A model generated the notes under the pieces. That model was not told the DNA's origin. It did not search any database and saw only the letters and a list, made by a program, of their open reading frames with translations. Source: Falsirhodobacter flavus (lineage in GTDB: Bacteria; Pseudomonadota; Alphaproteobacteria; Rhodobacterales; Rhodobacteraceae). From it: 64,000 bases of DNA. This document shows positions 8,926-17,742 of the stretch, piece by piece. The translations under genes were made by a program, and so were the position numbers. Each line of letters begins with the position of its first letter. Within the stretch, counting starts at the first letter, position 1. The stretch is from NCBI GenBank assembly GCA_029846755.1, contig JARWBI010000002.1:62001-126000 (forward strand), given 5' to 3'.

Positions 8926-9843
8926 TTACCTCGGGGCCGCCGCCCGGCGCAAACGGTCGTTGATCGCCAGCCCCAGCCCATGTTCCGGCACCGGAGCCAC
9001 GGCGATCACGCCATCCTCGCCTGCCAGCCGGTCCGCCTCGCGCAGCATGTGGAACAGGTTCGCCGCCGCCTCCACCAGATCGCCCGAGGGCGACAGATCC
9101 AAGCCCCCCGTCCCGAAGCCGATCGCGACCTCTCCCGGTCCCGGCACCGCGTTCAGCCGCACCCGCCCGCGCGGCGCGTAATGCGACAGCAGTTGCCCCG
9201 GCGCCGATGGTTTCGCCGCGTCCCCGCCCACTGCCAGCGGCCCCAGCACCGCCTCCAGCGCCTCGCGCGGAACGCCGCCGGGGCGCAGCAGCACCGGCGC
9301 GCCCACCAGCCCAAGGATCGTCGATTCCACCCCAACGGCCGAGGCTCCGCCTTCCAGCACCGCCTCGATCCGCCCCGAAAGCCCGTCCAGCACATGCTCA
9401 GCCCGCGTCGGGCTGATCCGCCCGGACGGATTTGCGGACGGCCCGGCCAGCGGCCCGCCGAAATCGCGCAGCAAGGCCCGCGTCACCGGATGCGCCGGCA
9501 CGCGCACCGCCACGCTGTCCAGCCCCGCCGTCACCAGCGGCGACAGCCCTGCATCCTCGCGCAGCGGCAGCACCAGCGTCAGCGGCCCCGGCCAGAACGC
9601 CGCCACTCGTTCGAATCCCTCCGGCAATACGGCATATCGCGCGACCGCCTCGGCATCGGGCAGATGCACGATCAGCGGGTTGAACTGCGGCCGCCCCTTC
9701 GCCTCGTATATCCGTGCCACCGCCGTATCCGAGCGCGCATCGCCGCCAAGGCCATAGACCGTCTCGGACGGGAAGGCGACCAGCCCGCCGCCGCGCAGGA
9801 TTTGCGCGGCTTCGGCGGTATCTGTCAGAAGGCGGGTCTTCAT
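8926..9843 (-). CDS. tsaC: L-threonylcarbamoyladenylate synthase, Sua5 type
   Basis: Makes threonylcarbamoyl-AMP from Thr, bicarbonate and ATP, the first step of the universal t6A37 tRNA modification. It has 305 residues, so the long Sua5 form: an N-terminal YrdC/TsaC domain (GGLVAFPSETVYGLGGDA, then AKGRPQFNPLIVHL with the nucleotide-binding K/R residues) plus a C-terminal Sua5 domain from about residue 215 (PGQLLSHYAPRGRVRL). The start at 9843 is chosen because upstream in-frame codons run into the divergent acyl-CoA dehydrogenase promoter region. No clear Shine-Dalgarno sequence is visible. Confidence 0.92.
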   Translation of the reverse strand: MKTRLLTDTAEAAQILRGGGLVAFPSETVYGLGGDARSDTAVARIYEAKGRPQFNPLIVHLPDAEAVARYAVLPEGFERVAAFWPGPLTLVLPLREDAGLSPLVTAGLDSVAVRVPAHPVTRALLRDFGGPLAGPSANPSGRISPTRAEHVLDGLSGRIEAVLEGGASAVGVESTILGLVGAPVLLRPGGVPREALEAVLGPLAVGGDAAKPSAPGQLLSHYAPRGRVRLNAVPGPGEVAIGFGTGGLDLSPSGDLVEAAANLFHMLREADRLAGEDGVIAVAPVPEHGLGLAINDRLRRAAAPR

Positions 9844-9916
9844 GACGCAGCGTCCCGTATTGCTGGCGGAAAACCCTTGGCTATCCTCCCCCCCTGCCGC
9901 ATGCAAGGAGGAGACG

Positions 9917-11443
9917 ATGCCCTATACCGCCCCGCTGGACGACTTCCGCCTCCTGAGCGGCCTGCAAGGCAGCGACGATGCCCATGACATCCTGACCGGG
10001 GCCGCGCGGCTGTGCGAGACGACCCTTGCCCCGCTGCAACGCGTCGGCGATACCCACCCCGCGCGGCTGGAGAATGGCGTCACCCGCACCCCGCCCGGTT
10101 TCGCCGAAGGCTATCGCGCCATCGCGGACGGGGGCTGGATCGGCATCTGCGCATCCCCGGATCACGGGGGCCTCGGCCTCCCGCTGTCGGTTGCGACGGC
10201 GGTGAACGAGATGATGGCTTCGGCCTGCCTTGCGCTGCAACTGAACCCGCTGATGACCCAAGGCCAGATCGAGGCTTTGGAGCATCACGCCAGCCCCGAG
10301 ATGCAGGCGCTGTATCTGCCCAAGCTCATCTCGGGCGAATGGTCGGGCACGATGAACCTGACCGAGCCGCAAGCCGGATCGGACGTCGGCGCGCTGACCA
10401 CCCGCGCGGTGCCGGAAGGAGAGACGTTCCGCATCACCGGGCAGAAGATCTACATCACATGGGCCGACAACGACTTCACCGACAACGTCTGCCATCTGGT
10501 CTTGGCGCGTCTGCCCGATGCCCCGGCGGGAACCAAGGGGATCAGCCTGTTCATGGTGCCGAAGACCCTGCCCGATGGCAGCCGTAACGCGCTGCGCGTC
10601 CTCAGCCTTGAACACAAGCTGGGACTGCATGGATCGCCGACCGCCGTGATGGAGTATGACGGCGCGACGGGCTGGATCGTCGGCGCGCCGCACAAGGGGA
10701 TGGCGGCAATGTTCACGATGATGAACAACGCCCGCCTCGGGGTTGCAACCCAAGGCATCGGCGTGGCCGAAGCCGCCTGCCAACTGGCCGAGGCCCATGC
10801 CGCCCAGCGCCAGCAGAACGGCCCCATCGCGAACCATCCCGACGTGCGGCGGATGCTGGCCCGGATGCGGGCGGAGACATTCGCCGCCCGAGCCATCGCC
10901 CTGTCCTGCGCCGCTGCCAGCGACGCCGGGGACACTGCCCGCGCGGCCTTCCTGACGCCCATCGCCAAATCCTTCGGGACCGAAACCGGGATGCGGGTGG
11001 CCGACCTTGGGATTCAGGTTCATGGCGGCATGGGCTATATCGAAGAAACCGGCGCGGCGCAGCTTTGGCGCGACGTGCGCGTCACCGCGATCTATGAAGG
11101 CACCAACGGCATTCAGGCCATCGACCTGATCGGACGCAAGCTGTCGGATGACGGCGCCGCCGCCTTTGCGCTTCTGGACGATCTGCACCCGGATCTGGCA
11201 GATGCCGCGCAGACCCTGCGAGCGGTCACGCAGGTGCTTCTGGCCCGCCCCGTGCAGGACCGTCTGGCCGGGGCCACGCCCTATCTTCGTGCCTTTGCGC
11301 TGGTGCTTGGCACCCATTGGCACCTGCGCGCCGCCGAATCCGACCCCGCCCGCGCCCCGCTCGCCCGCTTCATGCAGCGCAATGTGTTGCCCGAGCACGC
11401 CGCCCTCGCGTCCGAGGCGCTGGAGGATGTGCCAAGCGCGTGA
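9917..11443 (+). CDS. Acyl-CoA dehydrogenase family protein
   Basis: FAD-dependent alpha,beta-dehydrogenation of an acyl-CoA, feeding electrons to ETF (the ETF-ubiquinone oxidoreductase is at 16009). It has 508 residues. The N-terminal helical domain, FAD/substrate motif MNLTEPQAGSDVG, QKIYITWAD, and the C-terminal segment GGMGYIEETGAAQLWRD...YEGTNGIQAIDL are clear; the Glu of YEGTNGIQ is the expected catalytic base. The protein resembles the about 590-residue class with an extra C-terminal domain, but that domain is short here. The start follows AAGGAGGAG. Substrate chain length cannot be told. Confidence 0.88.
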   Translation: MPYTAPLDDFRLLSGLQGSDDAHDILTGAARLCETTLAPLQRVGDTHPARLENGVTRTPPGFAEGYRAIADGGWIGICASPDHGGLGLPLSVATAVNEMMASACLALQLNPLMTQGQIEALEHHASPEMQALYLPKLISGEWSGTMNLTEPQAGSDVGALTTRAVPEGETFRITGQKIYITWADNDFTDNVCHLVLARLPDAPAGTKGISLFMVPKTLPDGSRNALRVLSLEHKLGLHGSPTAVMEYDGATGWIVGAPHKGMAAMFTMMNNARLGVATQGIGVAEAACQLAEAHAAQRQQNGPIANHPDVRRMLARMRAETFAARAIALSCAAASDAGDTARAAFLTPIAKSFGTETGMRVADLGIQVHGGMGYIEETGAAQLWRDVRVTAIYEGTNGIQAIDLIGRKLSDDGAAAFALLDDLHPDLADAAQTLRAVTQVLLARPVQDRLAGATPYLRAFALVLGTHWHLRAAESDPARAPLARFMQRNVLPEHAALASEALEDVPSA

Positions 11444-11499
11444 CAGGACAGGCGGAATCGGCTATGCGGCAATCAGAGGACAAGGGAAGGAACGGACCC

Positions 11500-11634
11500 G
11501 TGGCGGAACACAAAGTCGGCAGCATGGACATCACCACCCAGGAAAAGACCTTTGCGGGCTTCCTGTGGTTCGTGAAATGGGGCTGCATCCTGATCGCGGC
11601 GATCCTGATCTTCCTCGCGCTCGTCAATATCTGA
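11500..11634 (+). CDS. aa3-type cytochrome c oxidase small subunit IV
   Basis: A 44-residue one-helix subunit of the aa3 oxidase. The pattern, a short charged N-terminus (EHKVGSMDITTQEKTFAGF) followed by one transmembrane helix ending FLALVNI, is diagnostic of the bacterial aa3 subunit IV family. GTG at 11500 is chosen because family members begin M-A-E/D-H-K; an AAGGAACGG site precedes it, and an ATG at 11464 would add 12 non-conserved residues. The stop overlaps the next ATG by one base (TGATG). The catalytic oxidase subunits are not in this window. Confidence 0.85.
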   Translation: MAEHKVGSMDITTQEKTFAGFLWFVKWGCILIAAILIFLALVNI

Positions 11635-12242
11635 TGCGCCTGATCCTGTGCCTGCTGGGCCTGCTGACCCTCGCCGCCTGTGCCGAGCCGAAATGGGCAG
11701 ACGATGCGGCCGTGACCCGCGCGGTCTACACCTCGCAGGCGCCTACCTCGGTCACACTGTTCACCGTGGTGCGCAAGCGCGACGGGTCCAGCGGGCATTC
11801 GGGGCTGATGGTGAACGGGGCGCAGCGGATCATCTTCGATCCCGCCGGAAGCTGGAACCACCCCAACGTGCCGGAACGCAACGACGTTCTGTATGGCATG
11901 ACGGACCAGATGGTCGCCTTCTACATCGACTATCACGCGCGCGAGACGTATGACGTGGTCGAACAGACCGTGCCCGTCACGCCGCAGGTCGCGGCGATGG
12001 TCGCGCAGCGGATGCAATCCTATGGCGCGGTTCCCAAGGCGCATTGTGCCCGCGCGATCACCGGGGTTCTGGACGGGGTGCCGGGGTTCGAGGATGTGGG
12101 CCGCACCTGGTATCCGACGAAGCTGATGCAGCGGTTCGACCGGCTGCCTGGCGTCGTCAAACGCACCATCACCGATGACAGCGCCGACAAGAACCACGGC
12201 GTGCTGTTGGTGCAGGCGGGCGATCCGCGCCTGACCAACTAA
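11634..12242 (+). CDS. Putative lipoprotein of unknown function
   Basis: A 202-residue protein with a lipoprotein signal (MRLILCLLGLLTLAAC, lipobox LAAC, Cys16). The mature part begins ...VTLFTVVRKRDGSSGHSGLMVNG, with conserved-looking His and Cys (SGHSGLMV, KAHCARAI). The GHSGLM...HCAR arrangement is reminiscent of NlpC/P60-like cysteine-peptidase folds, but I cannot assign it. It is translationally coupled to the oxidase subunit by a one-base overlap. Its 3' end overlaps that of the convergent azlD by four bases. Confidence 0.75.
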   Translation: MRLILCLLGLLTLAACAEPKWADDAAVTRAVYTSQAPTSVTLFTVVRKRDGSSGHSGLMVNGAQRIIFDPAGSWNHPNVPERNDVLYGMTDQMVAFYIDYHARETYDVVEQTVPVTPQVAAMVAQRMQSYGAVPKAHCARAITGVLDGVPGFEDVGRTWYPTKLMQRFDRLPGVVKRTITDDSADKNHGVLLVQAGDPRLTN

Positions 12243-12553
12243 CCGATCAGGGCGAGCGTGGTGTAAAGCACCGCCGCCCCCGCCCCGATCGCCCAAAGCG
12301 TATTTCTGGTCCAGACCGCCACCGCGATCGTCGCCGCCGCAGCGGCCAGCCTTGCGGGGTCAGGCTGACCGCCCGTGGCGGCGGGCCAGAGCACCCCCGG
12401 CGCGATCAGCGCGGGCAGCACCGCCACCGCGGTATAGCGCAGGTGCCGCAGCGCCCATTCGGGAAACTGCCGCCCGCCCGCAAACGCCAGAAAGGACAGC
12501 CGCAGCAGGTATGTCCCGACCCCGAGGCCAAGGATGATGATCCAGAGCTTCAT
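12239..12553 (-). CDS. azlD: AzlD family branched-chain amino acid exporter small subunit
   Basis: A 104-residue membrane protein of about four helices, partner of AzlC in branched-chain amino acid (and analogue) export. The start MKLWIIILGLGVGTYLLRLSFL is typical of AzlD. ATG at 12553 overlaps the azlC stop at 12550 by four bases, so the pair is co-translated. No adjacent Lrp/AsnC regulator is present. Confidence 0.88.
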   Translation of the reverse strand: MKLWIIILGLGVGTYLLRLSFLAFAGGRQFPEWALRHLRYTAVAVLPALIAPGVLWPAATGGQPDPARLAAAAATIAVAVWTRNTLWAIGAGAAVLYTTLALIG

Positions 12554-13239
12554 GCCGCGCACCCCTTCTGCCAAAGCTCGACCTGCGCGCCAACGACCAT
12601 CGCCAGTGCCGCCGCCACCAGAACCCCCGTGCCATAGGGCAGGAAGGCGAAGAACAGCGATGCCGCCACCGACACGATGCAGGCCGCCACCTGCGGCAGC
12701 GTCCGCAGCATCGGCCCGATCATCGCAAGGAAGGTGATGGGCAGCGCGAAATCAAGCGCCATCCATGGCGGGATCGAGCTGCCCGCGACCGCGCCGATCA
12801 GGCTTGCCAGATACCATGCCGGCATGATCGTGGCCGAGGCCCCGGCAAAATAGGCGACCTTCTGTGCGGTCGTCATCTCGCGCCGTTCGAATTCGGCCAT
12901 GCTGCCGGCAAAGTTCTGGTCGACCAGCGCATAGGCGATCAGCGCCCGCTGCCACATCGGCGCCGCGCCGAAATGCGGGGTCAGCGCGGCGGAATACATC
13001 GCCAGCCGAAGGTTCACCGCCAGCGCGGTCGCAAGGATGATGAGCGTCGGCGCATTGTCGGCATAAAGCTGAAGTGCCGCGAACTGCGAGGCGCCCGCGA
13101 TGACGAGCACGGAAAAGCCCATCACCTCCAGCAGGTTCAGCCCGGCCTCGGTCCCGACCACGCCGAACAGAAGACCGAAGGGAGAGACGACGAACACGAA
13201 CGGGATGGAGCCGCGGAGACCATCGCGGAAGGGCGACAT
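12550..13239 (-). CDS. azlC: AzlC family branched-chain amino acid exporter large subunit
   Basis: A 229-residue inner-membrane protein with the AzlC pattern GLRGSIPFVFVVSPFGLLFG, followed by FSVLVIAGASQFAALQL and NLRLAMYSAAL. It exports branched-chain amino acids together with AzlD. The frame stays open far upstream without coding character (Pro/Arg/Ala-rich, antisense to mobA). The ATG at 13239 is chosen because GAGGT lies seven bases before it and the protein then starts where family members do. It is divergent from mobA. Confidence 0.9.
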   Translation of the reverse strand: MSPFRDGLRGSIPFVFVVSPFGLLFGVVGTEAGLNLLEVMGFSVLVIAGASQFAALQLYADNAPTLIILATALAVNLRLAMYSAALTPHFGAAPMWQRALIAYALVDQNFAGSMAEFERREMTTAQKVAYFAGASATIMPAWYLASLIGAVAGSSIPPWMALDFALPITFLAMIGPMLRTLPQVAACIVSVAASLFFAFLPYGTGVLVAAALAMVVGAQVELWQKGCAA

Positions 13240-13319
13240 GACGATACCTCGGGGGTTTACGAATTGCCTTGTGACGGGCATAGGCGGATCATGGGGCGGA
13301 TGCAACGGCGGCGGGGCGA

Positions 13320-13877
13320 ATGCGGATCTTCGGCGTGATCCTTGCGGGGGGCGAAGGGCGGCGGATGGGCGGCGCGGACAAGGCGCTGCTGCCGCTTGGG
13401 GGCGTTTCGATGATCGCACGCGTCCGCGCCCGGCTGGAGCCGCAGGTGGAGGCGCTGGCGATTTCGGCCAATGGCGATCCGGCCCGGTTCCGCGGGACCG
13501 TCCTGCCCGATGACGATCCGCAGGGGCCCCTTTCAGGCGTGCTTGCGGGTCTGCGCTGGGCGGCGGGGCTGGGTGCGGATGCCGTCGTGACTGCGCCCGT
13601 GGATGTGCCGTTCCTGCCCGGCGATCTGGTGCCGATGCTGTGCCTGCGCTGGCCGGGTGCGGCGCTGGCGCGGGCGGGCGGGCGGCTGCACCCCGCCTGT
13701 GCGCTTTGGCCGGTGACGGCGGCCCCTTCGCTGGAGGCATGGCTGGCATCGGGCCAGCGCCGCGTCGGGGATTTCGCCGCCAGCATCGGGGCGACGCCAG
13801 TCGATTTCCCCGATCCGCGCGAGTTTCTGAACCTGAACACCCCCGAGGATCTGGCCGCCGCGCAGGCGCTGCTGTGA
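13320..13877 (+). CDS. mobA: Molybdenum cofactor guanylyltransferase
   Basis: Transfers GMP from GTP to Mo-molybdopterin, giving the bis-MGD cofactor of DMSO-reductase-family enzymes. It has 185 residues, typical length. The nucleotidyltransferase loop LAGGEGRRMGGADKALLPLGG-type motif starts at residue 8; the metal-binding Asp region (PDDDPQGPLSGVLAGL) and TAPVDVPFLP follow. The C-terminus (FLNLNTPEDL) is the usual MobA ending. The stop overlaps the GTG of the next gene (GTGA). Confidence 0.93.
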   Translation: MRIFGVILAGGEGRRMGGADKALLPLGGVSMIARVRARLEPQVEALAISANGDPARFRGTVLPDDDPQGPLSGVLAGLRWAAGLGADAVVTAPVDVPFLPGDLVPMLCLRWPGAALARAGGRLHPACALWPVTAAPSLEAWLASGQRRVGDFAASIGATPVDFPDPREFLNLNTPEDLAAAQALL

Positions 13878-14449
13878 GGATCGAACGCGGCCTGCCGGAC
13901 GCCCTGCGCGATCAGGCAGCCGAACTCTATTGGGAGGCGTTCGGCCCGAAGCTGAACCGCGTGATGGGGCCGTCGCCGCGCGCCCGCGCTTTCATCGCCC
14001 GCGCGATCCGGGCCGATCACGTGATCGCCGCAACCGAAGGCGCGCAGCTTCTGGGCCTTGCCGGCTTCAAGACATCGCAAGGCGCGTTCGTCGGCGGTTC
14101 GGCGCGCGAGATGCGCCGCGCCTATGGGATCTTCGGCGCGACATGGCGGGGCGTCGCGCTGTCGATGCTGCACACGGATGTGGACAACGAACGGTTCCTG
14201 ATCGACGGGCTTTGCGTGGACGCCAGGTGGCGCGGGCAAGGGATCGGGACGGCGCTGATCGCCGCGATCTGCCACGAAGGCGCGCGGCGCGGATACGATG
14301 CGGTGCGGCTGGACGTGGTGGACACCAACCTGCGCGCGCGGGCGCTGTACGAGCGGTTGGGATTCGTCGCGGTCGGAAGTGACCGGCTGGGTGCCGCCGC
14401 GCCCTTGTTCGGCTTCGGCGCGACGGTCACGATGGTGCGCGGGCTTTAG
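13874..14449 (+). CDS. GNAT family N-acetyltransferase
   Basis: A 191-residue acetyl-CoA-dependent acetyltransferase, cytoplasmic. The coenzyme A pyrophosphate-binding motif is LCVDARWRGQGIGTALI (R-G-Q-G-I-G), followed by LDVVDTNLRARALYERLGF, the usual motif B. The GTG start at 13874 overlaps the mobA TGA, so it is read with mobA; the substrate is unknown. The 3' end overlaps the next convergent gene by four bases. Confidence 0.85.
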   Translation: MRIERGLPDALRDQAAELYWEAFGPKLNRVMGPSPRARAFIARAIRADHVIAATEGAQLLGLAGFKTSQGAFVGGSAREMRRAYGIFGATWRGVALSMLHTDVDNERFLIDGLCVDARWRGQGIGTALIAAICHEGARRGYDAVRLDVVDTNLRARALYERLGFVAVGSDRLGAAAPLFGFGATVTMVRGL

Positions 14450-15282
14450 TCGAAGGTGCCCGTCGCGCGGCCCAGCAGCATGAAGGCGCGGGCCGTGCGG
14501 GTCTGGCCGAACCATTCCAGTTCGGTATCAGTGGCCGCGCGGATGAAGCCCGACACGCTGCGGTCGAAGGCGCGCAGGAAGTGGTGGGCGGCGTCGCGAA
14601 AGATCTGATCCTCGCGCATCCGCTGGCCGACGACGTTCAGCACGTTGCGGTCCGGGATGCCGCCAAGCTGGGCGACAGACGGCCCACGCTCGCCCGCGCC
14701 GAAACGCCGCCATGCCTCTGCCGGGGCGGGATCGAGCGGCAGATCGTCCATGAACACCCCATCCTGCGACATGAGCGTCAGGACGTCCTGCGCGGCACGG
14801 ATGACCTTGGCCGTGTCGTGATCGGCCAGCGCGAGGTTCAGGGCGTTGATCCCCTCCTCGTCATCCTCGGAATCGGGGAAGTTCATCGCGACGATGTAAT
14901 CGGCGATGGTCAGCTGCGACGGCTCCGGCACGTCCAGCGCCAGTGCGGCCTGTTCCTCTGCCGGGGCGGGGCGTTGCGGCGGGGCGCGCACGGCGGCGGG
15001 GCGCGGCGGCGCGTTCTGGCGCTGCACGTCCAGCGCCATGCGCAGCCGTTCCGCCTCGGCCCGCAGAAGCCGGACCGACCGCAGGGTAGAAACCAGCCCC
15101 ACGATCATCGCCAGCGGCAGCACCATCAGGAATGCCGTCATCAGAAGCCCAGGCCCCTGCCCCTCGGGTTGCGACAGCCACCAGAACAGAAGCGTGCCGA
15201 ACCAGGCCGCGCCCGCAAGCGCGCCCGCCACCTCGATCTGGCCCAGCGGCTCGTCGGGATGGGTTTTGACCGGACCGCTCAT
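14446..15282 (-). CDS. Conserved membrane protein of unknown function
   Basis: A 278-residue protein with two predicted membrane helices at about residues 19-37 and 44-65, then a charged coiled segment (TLRSVRLLRAEAERLRMAL), a Pro/Ala-rich linker and a C-terminal globular domain of about 160 residues (TIADYIVAMNFPDSEDDEEG onward). I do not recognise a named domain. It is the second gene after greA, sharing one base with the greA stop (TGATG), so it is probably co-transcribed with greA. Confidence 0.75.
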   Translation of the reverse strand: MSGPVKTHPDEPLGQIEVAGALAGAAWFGTLLFWWLSQPEGQGPGLLMTAFLMVLPLAMIVGLVSTLRSVRLLRAEAERLRMALDVQRQNAPPRPAAVRAPPQRPAPAEEQAALALDVPEPSQLTIADYIVAMNFPDSEDDEEGINALNLALADHDTAKVIRAAQDVLTLMSQDGVFMDDLPLDPAPAEAWRRFGAGERGPSVAQLGGIPDRNVLNVVGQRMREDQIFRDAAHHFLRAFDRSVSGFIRAATDTELEWFGQTRTARAFMLLGRATGTFD

Positions 15283-15752
15283 CAGACGTAACGGACCGTC
15301 AGCACCTCGTAGCTGCGGTCCCCTCCGGGGGTCTTGACCTCGACCGTGTCGCCTTCGTCCTTGCCGATCAGCGCGCGTGCGAGCGGCGAGCGCATGTTCA
15401 GAAGGCCCTTTTCCAGATCCGCCTCGGGCTCGCCCACGATTTGATAGGTGCGCTCCTCTTCGGTATCCTCGTCCACGAGGGTGACGGTGGCGCCGAACTT
15501 GATCGCGCCGGACAGTTTCGTCGGGTCGATCACGTCGGCCATGCCCAGCATCGCCTCAAGCTCCTTGATGCGGCCCTCGATGAAGCTCTGCTTTTCGCGT
15601 GCGGCATGGTATTCGGCGTTTTCAGACAGATCGCCATGTTCACGCGCCTCGGAGATCGCGCGGATCACGGCGGGGCGTTCGACCGATTTCAAGGTCTTGA
15701 GTTCTTCGTCCAGCGCGGCGAAACCCGCGCGCGTCATCGGGATCTTTTCCAT
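15282..15752 (-). CDS. greA: Transcription elongation factor GreA
   Basis: Rescues backtracked RNA polymerase by stimulating transcript cleavage through the secondary channel. It has 156 residues, standard length: an N-terminal coiled coil with the acidic tip region [16 protein letters not shown], and a C-terminal FKBP-like domain from about residue 80 ([20 protein letters not shown]...[14 protein letters not shown]). It is divergent from the ETF-QO gene across a 256-base region in which no convincing terminator was seen. Confidence 0.96.
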   Translation of the reverse strand: MEKIPMTRAGFAALDEELKTLKSVERPAVIRAISEAREHGDLSENAEYHAAREKQSFIEGRIKELEAMLGMADVIDPTKLSGAIKFGATVTLVDEDTEEERTYQIVGEPEADLEKGLLNMRSPLARALIGKDEGDTVEVKTPGGDRSYEVLTVRYV

Positions 15753-16008
15753 CGGCCCTTACCAGTAAAAGCAAAGCCACGGGCCCGGAATGGGCGCACG
15801 TGACTCGGGTCTGTCTTCCCCATCACCTGAACCGATGGGCGCGGGGAATGCAAGCACAATGCCGGAAGCAGGCGGAAGCGTGTCGCAACGTGGCGCGAGG
15901 ACGGCGGGAAAGTGCTGTCGGGTCAAGATTGACCTTGGCAGGGCCTTGCGTCACAAAACCTTGTTTCAAGATCAGCCAGGGGCCACCGCCCAAGCCGGGA
16001 GCGACATC

Positions 16009-17637
16009 ATGACGACACGCGAATCCATGGACTACGACGTCGTCATCGTGGGCGGCGGTCCTGCGGGTCTGTCGGCGGCGATCCGGCTGAAGCAGCTGGA
16101 CGCGGACCTGTCGGTGGTGGTGCTGGAGAAAGGGTCCGAGATCGGGGCGCATATCCTGTCTGGGGCGGTTCTGGACCCGGTCGGGCTGGATGCGCTGCTG
16201 CCCGATTGGCGCGAGCGCGGCGCGCCGGTGACGGTGGAGGTGAAGGAGGACAACTTCTACCTTCTGGGCGAGGCGGGGAAGATCCGCGTGCCGAACTGGC
16301 CGATGCCGGGGCTGATGGGGAATCACGGCAACTATATCGTGTCGATGGGCAATGTCTGCCGCTGGCTGGCGGAACAGGCCGAGGCCTTGGGCGTGGAAAT
16401 CTTTCCGGGCATGGCAGCCTCGGCGCTGGTGATGGACGGGGACCGCGTGAAAGGCGTCGTCGCGGGCGAATTCGGGCTGGAGGCGGATGGCACACCGGGC
16501 CCGAACTACGAGCCGGGGATGGAGCTGCACGGCAAATACGTGCTTCTGGGCGAAGGCGTGCGCGGGTCGCTGTCGAAGCAGGTGTTCCAGAAATACGATC
16601 TGGGCGCGGGGCACGAGCCGCAGAAGTTCGGCCTCGGGATGAAGGAGATCTGGGAGATCGACCCGTCAAAGCATCGCCTCGGCACGGTCACGCATACGAT
16701 GGGGTGGCCGCTGGGCAAGAATGCGGGCGGCGGGTCGTTCATCTATCATGCCGAGAACAATCAGGTCCTGATCGGCTTCGTCGTGCATTTGGGGTATGAG
16801 AACCCGTATCTTTACCCCTATGCCGAGTTCCAGCGGTTCAAGCATCACCCGATGGTGGCCGATCTGCTGGCGGGCGGCAAGCGTGTGGCCTATGGGGCGC
16901 GGGCGATCACCGAGGGCGGCTGGCAGTCGCTGCCGAAGCTGGTCGCACCGGGGGTGGCGCTGCTGGGATGCAGCGCCGGGATGGTCAACCTGCCGCGCAT
17001 CAAGGGCAACCACAACGCGATGCTGTCGGGCAAGGCGGCGGCGGAGGCCGTGGTCGCCGCGCTGGCCGAAGGGCGCGAGGGCGAGGAGCTGACCGCCTAC
17101 GAGACCGCCGTGCGGACGGGGCCGATCGCCGCCGACCTGAAGCCGGTGCGGAACGTCAAACCGATCTGGTCGCGCTATGGCCTGATGGCCTCGCTGGCGG
17201 CGGGGGGCTTCGACATGTGGACGAACAGCTTGTTCGGTGTGTCCATCTTCGGCACCGTCAAACACGGCAAGACCGACGCGCAGGCGACCGGCAAAGCCGC
17301 CGATTTCACGCCCATCGACTATCCCAAACCTGATGGAAAGCTGTCCTTCGACCGGCTGACCAACGTCGCGTTCAGCTTCACCAACCACGAGGAAAGCCAG
17401 CCCGCCCACCTGAAGCTGACCGACCCGTCCATCCCGATCACCTATACGCTGCCGACCTTCGCCGAACCCGCCCAGCGTTATTGCCCCGCCGGAGTGTATG
17501 AGGTCGTCGAAAACCGCTTCGTCATCAACTTCCAGAACTGCGTCCACTGCAAGACCTGCGACATCAAGGACCCGCCGCAGAACATCACGTGGACGACGCC
17601 CCAAGGCGGCGATGGGCCCAATTATCCGAATATGTAG
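16009..17637 (+). CDS. Electron-transferring-flavoprotein:ubiquinone oxidoreductase
   Basis: Passes electrons from reduced ETF to ubiquinone at the inner membrane, linking acyl-CoA dehydrogenases to respiration. It has 542 residues. The N-terminal FAD Rossmann motif is VVIVGGGPAGLSAAIRL. The C-terminal ferredoxin-like 4Fe-4S site uses Cys from YCPAGVYEV and CVHCKTCDIKDP. The ATG at 16009 starts a family-like N-terminus; a longer open frame back to 15790 lacks family character. Confidence 0.94.
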   Translation: MTTRESMDYDVVIVGGGPAGLSAAIRLKQLDADLSVVVLEKGSEIGAHILSGAVLDPVGLDALLPDWRERGAPVTVEVKEDNFYLLGEAGKIRVPNWPMPGLMGNHGNYIVSMGNVCRWLAEQAEALGVEIFPGMAASALVMDGDRVKGVVAGEFGLEADGTPGPNYEPGMELHGKYVLLGEGVRGSLSKQVFQKYDLGAGHEPQKFGLGMKEIWEIDPSKHRLGTVTHTMGWPLGKNAGGGSFIYHAENNQVLIGFVVHLGYENPYLYPYAEFQRFKHHPMVADLLAGGKRVAYGARAITEGGWQSLPKLVAPGVALLGCSAGMVNLPRIKGNHNAMLSGKAAAEAVVAALAEGREGEELTAYETAVRTGPIAADLKPVRNVKPIWSRYGLMASLAAGGFDMWTNSLFGVSIFGTVKHGKTDAQATGKAADFTPIDYPKPDGKLSFDRLTNVAFSFTNHEESQPAHLKLTDPSIPITYTLPTFAEPAQRYCPAGVYEVVENRFVINFQNCVHCKTCDIKDPPQNITWTTPQGGDGPNYPNM

Positions 17638-17742
17638 ATCACTTCCGCGGCATTTTTCCGCGATTCCGGGCAACCGTGGCGTGAAGCGTTTGCCTCTGCC
17701 CCTGCCCGACCCTATCCTCGCCGGAACGCCGCCGGAGTAGTC

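Noticed and set aside
13240-13749. N-terminal extension of azlC by 170 codons
   Set aside because: Pro/Ala/Arg-rich, antisense to mobA; a ribosome-binding site and family start support ATG at 13239.
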